Assembly: GCF_021495345.1 (NCBI RefSeq)
Contig: NZ_CP099397.1
Coordinates: 4,719,001 to 4,783,000 of the forward strand
Source: Pseudomonas hydrolytica
Lineage (GTDB): Bacteria > Pseudomonadota > Gammaproteobacteria > Pseudomonadales > Pseudomonadaceae
DNA length: 64,000 nucleotides
Reading direction: 5' to 3'
Below are positions 43,050 through 53,286 of the stretch, one piece after another (the first letter of the stretch is position 1; the number at the start of each line of letters is the position of its first letter). Made by a program: the position numbers and the translations under genes. The notes below the pieces were generated by a model, which was not told the DNA's origin, did not search any database, and saw nothing but the letters and a program-made list of their open reading frames with translations.

Positions 43050-45785
43050 CTACATCTTCCAGCGCAGGTTGAAGGCGATGTTGTTGGCGTTGCTGCGGTC
43101 GCTGAATACGCCGTTGTAATCGATGTCGAGGACGATGTTCGGGGTGATCGAGTAATCGGCATTGAGCTCGACCAGGAAGCTGTTGCGCGGCAGCTCGGTG
43201 CCCAACACGCGGAACCTGTCGCCCCCCTCCAACTGCAGGTCCAGCTCCGGGCGCAGGTCACCGTTGATCTGCCGCCAGGTGAACGAGCCGTTTAGCAGCA
43301 GGTCGCGCTCGGCGACCTGGAACAACTGCTGGCCGCGTACACCGAGACTGGTACTGAGCAACTCGTTGCGCTGGCTGCTCGCAGACAGCGCCGCCGCCCC
43401 ACCCTTCTCGCTGAAGCTGTCGCTGCGCTGGTCGATCAGCAACAAGCCGACGAAGGGCTCGACATAGGCCGGCTCACTGAATTTCAGGTGCCAGGCCAGC
43501 TCGCCGAAGCCCTGCGCGGTATTGACGTCGTACTGACGAGTCAGGCGTTCGGGGCCGTCGATCAGGCGTACGTCGCGACGGCTGTCGATCTGGTGCTGGC
43601 TATAGCCGCCGCCGCCGAAGATCTTCAGCGTGCCCTGCGTCAGCGCCACGTCGCGCCCACCGTAGAGAGCGTAGCGATAGCTGTCGGAATCGGCCTTGGC
43701 GTCACGCGAGTTGACGTCGAGACGCTCCTGACCGAACCCGAAGGCGCCACCCAGACGCCAGTCGCCATATGCCGGCCAGTCTCCGCCCAGCAGCATGCTC
43801 TCGTGATCCTGAATGATCTCGCCAGCGTTGCCGTCGTCGTCGATGCGCTGACGCCCACCGCCCACCTGTACCCAGTAGGGCAGCACACGCTCCGGAGAAG
43901 CAAGGTTGCGCCGCAGGTTGCCCAGCGGCGCCCGCGACAGATTGAGATCGTCGAACAGCACCGACGAGGCGATGCTGGCATGGGCATCGCCGGACAGCTT
44001 GTTGAAGGTGTCGGCGACCTCGTCCTCGCCCAGGTCGAGCAGGGTGCGATAGACCTCGTTATCCTCGTCGAGGCGCTCGGCGGCTTCGGCAAATGCGCGC
44101 TGGTTGGGCGTACGCGCCAGGCTGGTAAAGCTGGTGTCGTTGCGTGCCAGCGTCAGAGTGACGGCATTGCCCTCATAGCTAAGGCTGGGTGTCAGGAAGG
44201 CCAGATTGGAACTGACGCTGTCGAACTGGCCGCTCAATTGTCCCGCACTGAGGATGTTGTAGCTGGTGCTCGGCGCATAGCTGCCATTCTCCGCCAGTAC
44301 CTGCACGGCTCCGGCGAGACTGGCCAGGCCACTGACCACCACCCGGTCGGCGTTGCCCGCCGCATCCGTCTCCACCTGATAGACCGAGTTCGGACCGAAG
44401 ACCAGGTCGCCATCGACATTCAACGTGCCAATGGAGTTGCCAGGTGCCAGGGTGCCGCCAGCGTTTATCAGTACATTGCCGACGCTACCGGTGCCACTCA
44501 GCGTGGCGCCGCTCTGTACCTGGATAGCGGAAAGCAGTGAGCCGTTGACCGCCAGGGTTCCGCCGCGGACTTCGGTGATACCCGCGATGCCGTGGCTACC
44601 GCCCAGATCGAGCGTACCGGCACCGTCCTTGATGAAGGCGCCCGAACCGAGGATGGAGCCGGCGAAGCTGGTATTGCTCGCCTGGTTGACCACCAGATCG
44701 GCGCTGCCGAGCAACACTTGACCGCCGCTGCCGGACAGCGATCCCATACTTAGACCGACGCTGTTGAGGTCGAGCGCACCGCCATTGATCACATAAGCGC
44801 CGTTCTGTACAAAGCCGCCGGCGCTGCCCTGACGCAGGGTACCGGCCTGGACAATAGTGGCACCGCTGTAGCTGGCCGCCCCCTGCAGGACGAGTACGCC
44901 GGCGCCAACTTTGGTCAGCGAGCCGCTACCACCAATGGCGCCCGAGAGCAGCACATCGTTGCCGTTGGTATCGAAGGTGCCGCCTGCCGCCCCCAGCGCA
45001 TCGATCCGCGGGGAGATATCGAATGAGGAATTATCAGCCCACTGCAGTCCGCCGCCGTCGAGCACGATACCGCCGCTGCCCAGGCTGTCCCCTTCATCGA
45101 AGTTGATCAGCCCGCCCTCGATGCGAATGGCGCTGGCGAAACTGTTGGCGTTCTCGCCGCGCACCGTCAGCGTGCCACTGCCGATCTTGATCAGGGTGCC
45201 GTCCACATCGCCACTGAGGGAGCCGATTACCTGCGTATCCAGGTTGTTGCTGCCGACGGCCACCACCGCCGAGCCGAACTCGAAGCTACCGTTGCCCTCG
45301 ATCGAGCCGACGGTGAAGCGCCCCCCACCAGCAGGCCCCTGGACTTCGGTGAAGTCGACGAAGCCACTATCCTCCGCCACCAGCCGGGCCGTGCCCCCGT
45401 TGCTGCTGCCGGTGAAGAACGTACCACCCTCCTCACCGCTGACGATCAGCGCGTTGCCGGCGCTGCTCTGCCCGGTGAAGATCGTCGCGCCACCGTTCTC
45501 GCTGCGTATCGTCGCATTACCGGCCGTGCTCTGATCGTTGAAGAAGGTCAGGCCACTGAAGCTGTTGTTGATAGTGGCATTGCCGGCCGTGCTCTGGTCG
45601 TTGAAATTGACGCCATCGATGGTGTTGTCGATGACGGCATCGCCGGCCGATTCGCTGCCGTTGAAATCGATGGCTGCCACTGGCGCCATCGCATTCAAGG
45701 CCACCCCGCCACATACCAGTACCGCAAAGGGAAGACGGCCACCGGCCCGCACCGCCCCTCGCCCGCGCCCGTTGTTGCACCCCAT
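43050..45785 (-). CDS. Autotransporter (type V secretion) with beta-strand-repeat passenger
   Basis: 911 residues from the ATG at 45785; a TTG at 45806 would add seven residues. A long signal region (about 1-38) precedes a passenger rich in Gly, Ser and Asn. It begins with four or five copies of a SxAGNAxI motif (for example QSTAGNATI) and continues with autotransporter beta-strand repeats such as GSGTLTVRGENANSFASA and GAGVLVLQGAASYSGAT, indicating a beta-helix. The C-terminal 290 residues form a beta-barrel ending AFNLRWKM. It is probably a surface adhesin or aggregation factor; no protease or esterase motif was seen. It has no relation to the betaine genes on either side. Confidence 0.88.
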   Translation of the reverse strand: MGCNNGRGRGAVRAGGRLPFAVLVCGGVALNAMAPVAAIDFNGSESAGDAVIDNTIDGVNFNDQSTAGNATINNSFSGLTFFNDQSTAGNATIRSENGGATIFTGQSSAGNALIVSGEEGGTFFTGSSNGGTARLVAEDSGFVDFTEVQGPAGGGRFTVGSIEGNGSFEFGSAVVAVGSNNLDTQVIGSLSGDVDGTLIKIGSGTLTVRGENANSFASAIRIEGGLINFDEGDSLGSGGIVLDGGGLQWADNSSFDISPRIDALGAAGGTFDTNGNDVLLSGAIGGSGSLTKVGAGVLVLQGAASYSGATIVQAGTLRQGSAGGFVQNGAYVINGGALDLNSVGLSMGSLSGSGGQVLLGSADLVVNQASNTSFAGSILGSGAFIKDGAGTLDLGGSHGIAGITEVRGGTLAVNGSLLSAIQVQSGATLSGTGSVGNVLINAGGTLAPGNSIGTLNVDGDLVFGPNSVYQVETDAAGNADRVVVSGLASLAGAVQVLAENGSYAPSTSYNILSAGQLSGQFDSVSSNLAFLTPSLSYEGNAVTLTLARNDTSFTSLARTPNQRAFAEAAERLDEDNEVYRTLLDLGEDEVADTFNKLSGDAHASIASSVLFDDLNLSRAPLGNLRRNLASPERVLPYWVQVGGGRQRIDDDGNAGEIIQDHESMLLGGDWPAYGDWRLGGAFGFGQERLDVNSRDAKADSDSYRYALYGGRDVALTQGTLKIFGGGGYSQHQIDSRRDVRLIDGPERLTRQYDVNTAQGFGELAWHLKFSEPAYVEPFVGLLLIDQRSDSFSEKGGAAALSASSQRNELLSTSLGVRGQQLFQVAERDLLLNGSFTWRQINGDLRPELDLQLEGGDRFRVLGTELPRNSFLVELNADYSITPNIVLDIDYNGVFSDRSNANNIAFNLRWKM

Positions 45786-45848
45786 CCCGAGGCCCCCTGC
45801 ACGCAATATGGGGAACAGCCGTGCGCCCTAGGCGTGGCAGCATCCCCA

Positions 45849-45874
45849 GCAAAGAGAACGGACACCGTCCGTTC
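45849..45874 (-). terminator. Terminator after gbcB
   Basis: GAACGGAC and GTCCGTTC pair with a 3-nt loop; TCTTT follows on the minus strand. It lies about 105 bp beyond the gbcB stop. Confidence 0.55.
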
Positions 45875-45979
45875 CCACCCATGCCCCTGGGAACACTTCT
45901 ACTGCGGGATGAAGAGCACGCGCCGGGAGCCCTGTGAAGACTAGTCAAATCCCCGTCAGCCGCCAGCGTCGCCTGCCAC

Positions 45980-47083
45980 TCAATAATCGATCGCCACATC
46001 CCCCTTCGGCACGCTGCAGCAAGACAGGATGTAGCCCTCGGCGACGTCCTCGTCGGTGATGCCACCGTTGTGCTCCATGTCCACCTCGCCGGCGGTCTTC
46101 ATGACCTTGCAGGTGCCGCAGATGCCCATGCCGCAGGCCTTGGGAATGTGCAAGCCGAGCTTGGCGGCGGCGGCGTGCACGGTTTCGCCGGGGGCGACGC
46201 GGATGCTCTTGCCGGTGCTGATGAACTCCACCTGGTGCAGATCGGCAACGGGCACCTCCGGCGCCTCGGCCGCTTCGGCGGCCAGTTCCTTGACCTCGGC
46301 GCGAATCTCCGGCGGCGTCGGGCCGAAGGCTTCCTCATGGTAGCGGCTCATGTCGTAGCCGTTACCCTGCAGCAGGTGCTTGATCGCGCTCATGTAAGGC
46401 GTCGGCCCGCAGCAGAAGATCTCGCGTTCCATGAAGTCCGGGGCGATCAGCTCCAGCATCCTCTGGTTGAGGTAGCCGCGGTAGCCGGCCCAGGCCTCGC
46501 CCAGGCCGTGCTTCTCGCAGATCAGGTGCAGGCTGAAGTTGGTGATGCGCGAGGCCATGTGTTCCAGCTCGCGGTGGTAGATGATGTCCTTGGGCGAACG
46601 TGCGCTGTGCACGAAGACCATGTCGACGTTGGCGTTGGTATCGAAGAACCAGCGCGCCATCGACATCACCGGGGTGATGCCCACGCCACCGGAAAGGAAC
46701 AGTACCTTGTCGGCCGGGAAATCGATGGCATTGAACAGCCCCACCGGACCATGCACCGGCAGCTCGTCACCCTCCTTGAGGTTGTCGTGCAGCCAGTTCG
46801 AGACCTTGCCGCCCGGCACCCGCTTGATGGTGATGGAGAAGCTGTAGGGCACCGACGGCGAGCTGGAGATGGTGTAGGAACGCATGATCGGCTGTCCGTC
46901 GATCTCCAGCTCCAGGGTGACGAACTGCCCCGGCTTGAAGAAGAACAGCACCGGCTGATCGGCCATGAAGCAAAAGGTGCGCACATCCCAGGTTTCCTGG
47001 ATCACCTTGACGCAACGCACCAGATGGCGGCCGTTGGTCCAGGTTTGCGTCGTAACCGGGTTGAGGAAGGCGTTGGTGGTCAT
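45980..47083 (-). CDS. gbcB: Glycine betaine demethylase reductase subunit
   Basis: 367 residues: an FAD-binding ferredoxin-reductase domain (RSYTISSSPSVPYSFSITIK, about 68-87), an NAD-binding domain (FLSGGVGITPVMSMAR) and a C-terminal plant-type 2Fe-2S ferredoxin (CGMGICGTCKV with a fourth cysteine in SCCSVP). It passes electrons from NADH to the Rieske oxygenase GbcA. It is divergent from gbcA, as in P. aeruginosa, and has a GGAGAG site before the ATG. Confidence 0.93.
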   Translation of the reverse strand: MTTNAFLNPVTTQTWTNGRHLVRCVKVIQETWDVRTFCFMADQPVLFFFKPGQFVTLELEIDGQPIMRSYTISSSPSVPYSFSITIKRVPGGKVSNWLHDNLKEGDELPVHGPVGLFNAIDFPADKVLFLSGGVGITPVMSMARWFFDTNANVDMVFVHSARSPKDIIYHRELEHMASRITNFSLHLICEKHGLGEAWAGYRGYLNQRMLELIAPDFMEREIFCCGPTPYMSAIKHLLQGNGYDMSRYHEEAFGPTPPEIRAEVKELAAEAAEAPEVPVADLHQVEFISTGKSIRVAPGETVHAAAAKLGLHIPKACGMGICGTCKVMKTAGEVDMEHNGGITDEDVAEGYILSCCSVPKGDVAIDY

Positions 47084-47419
47084 GAACGGCTCTCCACGCG
47101 GCCGGACATCGGCCTATATGGCAGCGATTGTGCGAAAGGCCACCGAGGATCATTTATCTAACTGCGACATCCGCATGCTTATCGCGACCTGCCCGATGGC
47201 ACGGGGCCTGCCGCGTCGGAAACGCATTCGGCCGTGTCGCCCATGGATAAGGTTTCCCCACTTGCCGGATCCACACTCCTCACCAGATGGACCACAACAG
47301 ATCGCGCCACGCATCGCGCCGATTCCAGGCGACGCAGCGGCCGACGAACGTCTTGCGTCATACACCGTATCAGCCACATGTACGGCTGCCGCACCCGCGC
47401 CAGCCATGAGGAGTCACCG
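47084..47419. promoter_or_regulatory. Divergent gbcB-gbcA promoter region
   Basis: 336 bp between divergent betaine genes, expected to bind GbdR, the AraC-family activator described for P. aeruginosa gbcA. I see a repeated GCGAC (47164-47168 and 47184-47188) and a GG-N10-GC match at 47198-47211, but no site I can assign with confidence. Confidence 0.45.
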
Positions 47420-48712
47420 ATGGACTGCACCCATACCCTGAGCCTGGGCGACCCGCTGGAGCCCGCACGCAAGGCCACCGCCCGCATGCTGCACGAGCGC
47501 GAACGCACCTTCTCGCTGCCACAGCCCTTCTACAACGACGAGCGCCTGTTCCAGATCGACATGCAGGAGATCTTCCACAAGGAATGGCTGATCGCCGGCA
47601 TGACCTGCGAGATCCCGACCAAGGGCAACTTCATCACCCTGCAGCTGGGCGACAACCCGATCCTCGTCGTCCGCGGCGCCGAGGGACAGATCCACGCCTT
47701 CCACAACGTCTGCCGTCACCGCGGCTCGCGTCTGTGCGTGAGCGACAAGGGCAAGGTGGCCAAGCTGGTCTGCCCCTACCACCAGTGGACCTACGAGCTG
47801 GACGGCCGCCTGCTGTTCGCCGGCACCGAGATGGGCGCGGACTTCAAGCTCAGCGACTACAACCTCAAGCCGGTTCACTGCAAGAGCGCCGGCGGTTTCA
47901 TCTTCATCAGCCTGGCGGAGAACCCGCCGGCGATCGACGAATTTCTCGCCGGCCTGGCTCACTACATGGAGCCGTACGACATGGAGAACACCAAGGTCGC
48001 GGTGCAGAGCGTGATGCCGGAGAAGGCCAACTGGAAGCTGGTGATCGAGAACAACCGCGAGTGCTACCACTGCAACGGTTCGCACCCGGAGCTGCTCAAC
48101 ACCCTGCTGGAGTGGGACGACACCAACGACCCGCGCGCAACCCAGGAATTCAAGGATCACGTCGCCGAATGCGCCGCCGCCTGGGACGCGGAGAAGATTC
48201 CTTACGCCCATGCCGGCTTCGGCCTGCGTAACCGCATCGTGCGCATGCCGCTGCTCAAGGGCACCGTGTCCATGACCATGGACGGCAAGCCGGGCTGCAA
48301 GAAGCTGATGGGGCGTATCCAGAACCCGGACCTGGGCTCCATGCGCATCCTCCACCTGCCGCACTCGTGGAACCACTGCATGGGTGACCACCTGATCAAC
48401 TTCACCGTGTGGCCGATCAGCGCCCAGGAGACGGTGGTGATCACCAAGTGGCTGGTGCACAAGGATGCGGTGGAAGGCGTCGATTACGACGTGGAGCGTC
48501 TGCGCCAGGTGTGGGACGCCACCAACGACCAGGACCGTCGCCTCGGCGAGGAAAACCAGCGCGGCATCAACTCCACCGCCTACCAGCCCGGCCCGTACTC
48601 CAAGACCTACGAGTTCGGCGTGGTCAACTTCCTCGACTGGTACAGCGAGCGCATGCTCAACAACCTCGGCGACACCCCGGCGCAGTCGCTGCGCCAGGCC
48701 TCGGGCGAGTGA
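47420..48712 (+). CDS. gbcA: Glycine betaine demethylase, Rieske oxygenase subunit
   Basis: 430 residues from the ATG at 47420 (GAGGAG site 6 nt upstream; the longer upstream frame is not used). The Rieske 2Fe-2S cluster is CRHRGSRLC with CPYHQW, and the mononuclear iron site lies in NNRECYHCNGSHPEL. With GbcB it oxidatively demethylates glycine betaine to dimethylglycine and formaldehyde, the first step of the pathway completed by the downstream sox genes. The dimethylglycine demethylase genes (dgcAB) are not in this window. Confidence 0.95.
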   Translation: MDCTHTLSLGDPLEPARKATARMLHERERTFSLPQPFYNDERLFQIDMQEIFHKEWLIAGMTCEIPTKGNFITLQLGDNPILVVRGAEGQIHAFHNVCRHRGSRLCVSDKGKVAKLVCPYHQWTYELDGRLLFAGTEMGADFKLSDYNLKPVHCKSAGGFIFISLAENPPAIDEFLAGLAHYMEPYDMENTKVAVQSVMPEKANWKLVIENNRECYHCNGSHPELLNTLLEWDDTNDPRATQEFKDHVAECAAAWDAEKIPYAHAGFGLRNRIVRMPLLKGTVSMTMDGKPGCKKLMGRIQNPDLGSMRILHLPHSWNHCMGDHLINFTVWPISAQETVVITKWLVHKDAVEGVDYDVERLRQVWDATNDQDRRLGEENQRGINSTAYQPGPYSKTYEFGVVNFLDWYSERMLNNLGDTPAQSLRQASGE

Positions 48713-48789
48713 TGTCGCTCAGCTTGCTGCTGGTGATCGGCCTGGCGATCTACGGATTGCTGGCCTGCAGGCCGCGCAGCGACCGGTGA
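48712..48789 (+). CDS. Possible 25-residue membrane peptide coupled to gbcA
   Basis: An ATG overlaps the gbcA stop by one base (TGATG) and opens a 25-codon frame, MSLSLLLVIGLAIYGLLACRPRSDR is its full length (one short hydrophobic helix with a basic tail). It stops just before the gbcA terminator. The form (single helix, basic end, coupled start) resembles small membrane proteins such as KdpF, but no family is recognised and it may be chance. Confidence 0.4.
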   Translation: MSLSLLLVIGLAIYGLLACRPRSDR

Positions 48790-48793
48790 AAGC

Positions 48794-48827
48794 AGAGAGC
48801 CCCGGCATGAATGTCGGGGCCCTCTTT
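48794..48827 (+). terminator. Terminator of gbcA
   Basis: A long stem with AGAGAGCCCCGGCAT pairing with ATGTCGGGGCCCTCT (a few mismatches) is followed by TT. Confidence 0.8.
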
Positions 48828-48921
48828 CAAGCGATACGCCCCCAAGAGCCTTCAGCAGAGCTGAGGCATCCCGATCTGCAGAATCCAGAGCCAGCAATGA
48901 ACCTTGGGATATCGATACCTT

Positions 48922-49683
48922 TCAGACCAGCGCTCTGGAATCTGCAGCCACGCGGCGCGCGCGCTCACGGCGCTTCTTGTTGGCAAGACTTAAACGCCGC
49001 AGCAGATGACGCACCCGCCAGCGCAATGGCTTCTCGATGGCCTCAAGCAACGACGGGACTTCATCGGCAAAATCGATATCGTCCGTTTCATCATGGATGT
49101 TCACGAAGAAACGACGCTCGATAGCCTTGTGGTCGTGCAGCGGCAAGCCTGCCATCAGCCTGTAGAACGTCCAGAAACTCTGATTACCGGTGCGATCATA
49201 GAACGCGATGGCATCTGCCAAGGCCAGGCGGGCTCGCTCGCGATCGCAGGCAGCAATACGCACAGCGAACAGTTCACCGTAGTTCTTGAAGGTGTAAGCG
49301 CTTCGACCATCGCGCCCATAGAATCGAGTGCCCTCACAGGCCAGGACCGTAGCGAGAGCGGCCTCGGAATAGTAAACATCGCTGTAGAGGACCAGGAGAT
49401 CGCCCTCCCGGATCACCGCATCAGCCGAGAGCAGGCTGTGCGCCTTGGTTTCTCGCTGCAACGGACACCAGCTCGGCACAGGGTACGATGCCAACACCTC
49501 GTTGGCGGTCAATAGAAGCGGCTCCTTCGCACCTTGGGCTTCAAGCAATCGCAGCGTACGCCCGAGCAGGGTTTCCCCCCTTACTGAAATCAATTGTTTG
49601 GGCGCTGACGTGGCCGTCCAGCGCTCCTGTTTGATACCGCTTTCAGCGGCAAGAATGAGAATGGTCAGGCCATTGGTTGGCAT
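48922..49683 (-). CDS. Nucleotidyltransferase-like protein
   Basis: 253 residues from the ATG at 49683. The N-terminus LTILILAAESGIKQERW with PKQLISVRGETLLGRTLRLL fits the Rossmann-like fold of sugar-phosphate/NTP transferases (the LAAG...PK signature, slightly altered). DVYYSE near residue 105 and DETDDIDFADE near 200 could be metal sites. The C-terminus is basic (NKKRRERARR). I cannot name a substrate; activation of a cell-surface sugar or alcohol is a guess. Base composition is visibly less GC-rich than neighbours, and it stands alone between two terminators, both signs of transfer. No strong ribosome site is seen. Confidence 0.65.
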   Translation of the reverse strand: MPTNGLTILILAAESGIKQERWTATSAPKQLISVRGETLLGRTLRLLEAQGAKEPLLLTANEVLASYPVPSWCPLQRETKAHSLLSADAVIREGDLLVLYSDVYYSEAALATVLACEGTRFYGRDGRSAYTFKNYGELFAVRIAACDRERARLALADAIAFYDRTGNQSFWTFYRLMAGLPLHDHKAIERRFFVNIHDETDDIDFADEVPSLLEAIEKPLRWRVRHLLRRLSLANKKRRERARRVAADSRALV

Positions 49684-49806
49684 AGATTCGACATCTGAAA
49701 AGAAGGTACTTCCCCACACGACACAAGTGGGTTAATGCGAAAATAATATCACTTTGCCCCTATCAGCTGCACGGAACCATCGGCGCAAGCGCATCTAAAG
49801 GGCATC

Positions 49807-49841
49807 AAAAAGCCCCGCCAGATCGCTCTGGCGGGGCTTTT
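49807..49841. terminator. Bidirectional terminator at the typA 3' end
   Basis: AAAAGCCCCGCCAGA and TCTGGCGGGGCTTTT form a 15-bp stem with a 4-nt loop and runs of A and T at the ends, suited to both strands. Confidence 0.9.
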
Positions 49842-49860
49842 CATTTCAGCCTGGGGAGAC

Positions 49861-51681
49861 TCAGACCTTGGCGCGTTCGAAGCGCTTGCGGTCGTTCTCG
49901 TTCAGGTACTTCTTACGCAGACGGATCGACTTCGGCGTCACTTCCACCAGCTCGTCATCGGCAATGAATTCCAGCGCCTGCTCGAGGGTGAACTTGATCG
50001 GCGGAACCAGGGCGATGACTTCGTCCTTGCCGGAAGCGCGCATGTTGTCGAGCTTCTTGCCCTTGGTGGGGTTGATCACCAGGTCGTTGTCACGGCTGTT
50101 GATGCCGCACAGCTGGCCTTCGTAGATGTCCTGACCCGGCTCGAGGAACAGCTTGCCGCGCGCCTGCAGGGTTTCCAGCGAGTAGGTCAGCGCGGTGCCG
50201 GTGGCCATGGAGACCAGTACGCCGTTCTGACGGTTGGTGACTTCACCGGCCTTGATCGCGCCATAGTGGCTGAAGGTCGAGGTCAGGATGCCGCTGCCCG
50301 AAGTCAGGGTCAGGAAGTTGTTACGGAAGCCGATCAGACCGCGTGCCGGGATGGTGTACTCCAGGCGGATACGACCCTTGCCGTCGGGAACCATGTTGGT
50401 CAGATCGCCCTTGCGCAGGCCCATCTGCTCCATCACCGAACCCTGGTGCTGTTCTTCGATGTCGATGGTGACGTTCTCGTACGGCTCCTGCTTCTCGCCG
50501 GCCTCGTTCTCGATGATCACCACTTCCGGACGACCTACGGCCAGCTCGAAGCCTTCACGGCGCATGGTTTCGATCAGTACCGACAGGTGCAGTTCACCAC
50601 GGCCGGAGACCTTGAACTTCTCAGGGGTCTCGCCCGGCTCGACGCGCAGGGCGACGTTGTGCAGCAGTTCCTTCTCCAGGCGGTCCTTGATGTTGCGGCT
50701 GGTGACGAACTTGCCTTCCTTGCCGGCGAACGGCGAGTCGTTGACCTGGAAGGTCATACTCACGGTCGGCTGGTCAACGGTCAGCGGCGGCAGAGCCTCG
50801 ACGTTGTTCTGGTCGCACAGGGTGTCGGAGATGTACAGCTCGTCCATACCCGATACGCAGACGATGTCGCCAGCCTGGGCTTCCTGAACCTCGACGCGCT
50901 GCAGGCCGGAGTGACCCATGATTTTCAGGATACGGCCGTTGCGCTTCTTGCCGTCGGCGCCGATGGCGGTCACCGGGCTGTTGGCCTTGATGGTGCCGCG
51001 GGCAATGCGGCCGATGCCGATCACGCCGAGGAAGCTGTTGTAGTCCAGCTGCGAGATCTGCATCTGGAACGGACCGTTGACGTCGACGACCGGCGCCGGG
51101 ACGTGATCGACGATGGCCTGGAACAGAGCATCCATGTTGTCGTCCATCTTCTCGTGGTCCATGCCGGCGATGCCGTTCAGGGCCGAGGCGTAGACGATCG
51201 GGAAGTCCAGCTGCTCGTCGGTGGCGCCGAGGTTGTCGAACAGGTCGAAGATCTGGTCGATGACCCAGTCAGGGCGCGCGCCCGGACGGTCGATCTTGTT
51301 GACCACGACGATCGGACGCAGACCGGCCTTGAACGCCTTCTGGGTCACGAAGCGGGTTTGCGGCATGGGGCCGTCCTGGGCGTCGACCACCAGCAGCACG
51401 GAGTCGACCATGCTCATCACGCGCTCTACTTCACCGCCGAAGTCGGCGTGCCCGGGGGTGTCGACGATGTTGATGTTGTAGTCGTTCCACTTCAGCGCGG
51501 TGTTCTTGGCCAGAATGGTGATGCCGCGCTCTTTTTCCTGGTCGTTGGAGTCCATGACGCGCTCGTTTTCCGCTTCTTTGCGGTCGAGGGTGCCGGACAG
51601 ACGCAGGAGTTTGTCGACGAGGGTGGTTTTGCCATGGTCGACGTGGGCGATGATGGCGATGTTGCGCAGTTTTTCGATCAC
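49861..51681 (-). CDS. typA: Ribosome-associated GTPase TypA/BipA
   Basis: 606 residues starting at a GTG (51681), where the translated sequence matches the family start ([21 protein letters not shown]). G-domain motifs: [19 protein letters not shown] and NKIDRP, followed by EF-G-like domains and the C-terminal BipA domain. It is a translational GTPase that associates with the ribosome, supports 50S assembly at low temperature and affects stress and virulence. The longer upstream frame lacks support. Confidence 0.95.
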   Translation of the reverse strand: MIEKLRNIAIIAHVDHGKTTLVDKLLRLSGTLDRKEAENERVMDSNDQEKERGITILAKNTALKWNDYNINIVDTPGHADFGGEVERVMSMVDSVLLVVDAQDGPMPQTRFVTQKAFKAGLRPIVVVNKIDRPGARPDWVIDQIFDLFDNLGATDEQLDFPIVYASALNGIAGMDHEKMDDNMDALFQAIVDHVPAPVVDVNGPFQMQISQLDYNSFLGVIGIGRIARGTIKANSPVTAIGADGKKRNGRILKIMGHSGLQRVEVQEAQAGDIVCVSGMDELYISDTLCDQNNVEALPPLTVDQPTVSMTFQVNDSPFAGKEGKFVTSRNIKDRLEKELLHNVALRVEPGETPEKFKVSGRGELHLSVLIETMRREGFELAVGRPEVVIIENEAGEKQEPYENVTIDIEEQHQGSVMEQMGLRKGDLTNMVPDGKGRIRLEYTIPARGLIGFRNNFLTLTSGSGILTSTFSHYGAIKAGEVTNRQNGVLVSMATGTALTYSLETLQARGKLFLEPGQDIYEGQLCGINSRDNDLVINPTKGKKLDNMRASGKDEVIALVPPIKFTLEQALEFIADDELVEVTPKSIRLRKKYLNENDRKRFERAKV

Positions 51682-51831
51682 TGTGTGTATCTCGATCAGA
51701 GGATTCGGTGTGCCGTCCAGCCTGGACGACGAATATGAAGAAAACGGGTTCAGCGAACCTGAACGGGTGCGCCTGAAAGCCAAGGGTCGGGAGGGCGATG
51801 GCGGATACTGCCGCCATTGAGCCCCGGCGTC

Positions 51832-53286
51832 CTATGCCGGACGATAAACGCGCACATTGGCATGCCCCTCGCTCAGCAGGTGATGGGCATGCAGGCGACT
51901 CATGACGCCCTTGTCGCAATACAGCAGGTACTGGCGGTTCTCATCCAGTTCCTTGAATTTGTTGTTCAGCGCGTAGAACGGCAGCGTCTGCACCTCGACA
52001 CCCGGCACGTCCAGCGGCTCGTCTTCGGCGGCATCGGGGTGACGGATGTCGATGACGATCTGCCCGGCCAGGGCCTCGCGCACTTCCTCGACCTGCACGT
52101 CCTTGCCCAGCTCGTCGATCACCCGATCGATCGGCAGCTGGGTGGCGCGCTCCAGGGCGCGCTCGAGGATGGCCATGTCGAACTGCGCTTCCTCGCGCTC
52201 GATGCGATAACCGCGCGCCTTGGTGGTCGGGTTGACCGAGATCACGCCGCAGTACTCGGGCATGTTCTTGGCGAACTCGGCGGTGCCGATCTGCGTGGCG
52301 GTGTCGATGATGTCCTGCTTGTGGCTGGCGATCAGCGGGCGCATCACCAGCATGTCGGTGGCCGAGTCGATCACCGCCAGGTTGGTCAGGGTCTGGCTGG
52401 ACACCTGGCTGATCGCCTCGCCGGTGACCAGCGCCTCGATCTCCAGGCGTTCGGCCACCCGGGTGGCGGCGCGCAGCATCATACGCTTGAGGATCACGCC
52501 CATCTGGCTGTTGTCGACCTTGCCGAGAATCTCGCCGACCACTTCCTCGAACGGCACGCTGATGAACAGCACGCGCTGCGAGCGGCCGAACTTCTGCCAG
52601 ATATAGTGCGCCACTTCCATTACGCCCAGTTCATGGGCACGACCACCGAGATTGAAGAAGCAGAAGTGGCTGACCAGGCCGCGGCGCATCATCTGATAGG
52701 CCGCCACGGTGGAGTCGAAGCCGCCGCTCATCAGCACCAGGGTCTGCTCCAGCGAACCGAGCGGGTAGCCGCCCAGGCCTTCGTGACGGTTGTGCACCAC
52801 GAACAGGCGCTGATCGCGGATCTCCATGCGCACTTCGACTTCCGGCTTCTTCAGATCGATGCCGACGGCATTGCACTCCTGGCGCAGGCGCGAGCCGACA
52901 TGGCGCTCGACGTCGATGGAGCTGAAGGGATGTTTGCCGCCGCGCTTGCAGCGCACGGCGAAGATCTTGCCCGGCAGCTGATCGGCGTAGTGGCGCTTGC
53001 AGTGCTCGGTGATCGCATCCAGATCGCCCAGCGGATATTCGTTGACCTCGAGGAACAGACCGATGCCCGGTGTGTTGCGCAGGCGCTCGGTCATCTCGGC
53101 GAGCAGCTTGGGATCGTCCAGGTCGGTTTCCACCTCGAGGTTGTCCCAGACACCGGTGACCCGCAGCTCAGGGTCGAGATCGCGCAGCACAGCGCGGATG
53201 TTCTTCCCCAACTGGCGGATGAACTGCTTGCGCACCGGGCGACTCTTGATGGTGATTTCCGGGAAAACTTTGACGATCAGCTTCAT
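51832..53286 (-). CDS. thiI: tRNA sulfurtransferase ThiI
   Basis: 484 residues: a ferredoxin-like and THUMP domain (about 1-165), a PP-loop ATPase ([15 protein letters not shown]) and a C-terminal rhodanese domain with the persulphide cysteine near C457 ([11 protein letters not shown]). The second cysteine is in MPEYCGVIS. It makes 4-thiouridine at tRNA position 8 and, in enterobacteria, supplies sulphur for thiamine. It lies divergent from glnA. The glnA-thiI-typA order is conserved in Pseudomonas. Confidence 0.95.
   Translation of the reverse strand: MKLIVKVFPEITIKSRPVRKQFIRQLGKNIRAVLRDLDPELRVTGVWDNLEVETDLDDPKLLAEMTERLRNTPGIGLFLEVNEYPLGDLDAITEHCKRHYADQLPGKIFAVRCKRGGKHPFSSIDVERHVGSRLRQECNAVGIDLKKPEVEVRMEIRDQRLFVVHNRHEGLGGYPLGSLEQTLVLMSGGFDSTVAAYQMMRRGLVSHFCFFNLGGRAHELGVMEVAHYIWQKFGRSQRVLFISVPFEEVVGEILGKVDNSQMGVILKRMMLRAATRVAERLEIEALVTGEAISQVSSQTLTNLAVIDSATDMLVMRPLIASHKQDIIDTATQIGTAEFAKNMPEYCGVISVNPTTKARGYRIEREEAQFDMAILERALERATQLPIDRVIDELGKDVQVEEVREALAGQIVIDIRHPDAAEDEPLDVPGVEVQTLPFYALNNKFKELDENRQYLLYCDKGVMSRLHAHHLLSEGHANVRVYRPA

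Noticed and set aside
47197..47211. TGGCACG-GGGC-CTGC, a GG-N10-GC sigma-54-like promoter before gbcA
   Set aside because: The -12 element is CTGC instead of TTGC, and the known activator of gbcA, GbdR, is an AraC-type protein that does not use sigma-54. The match can be chance in GC-rich DNA.
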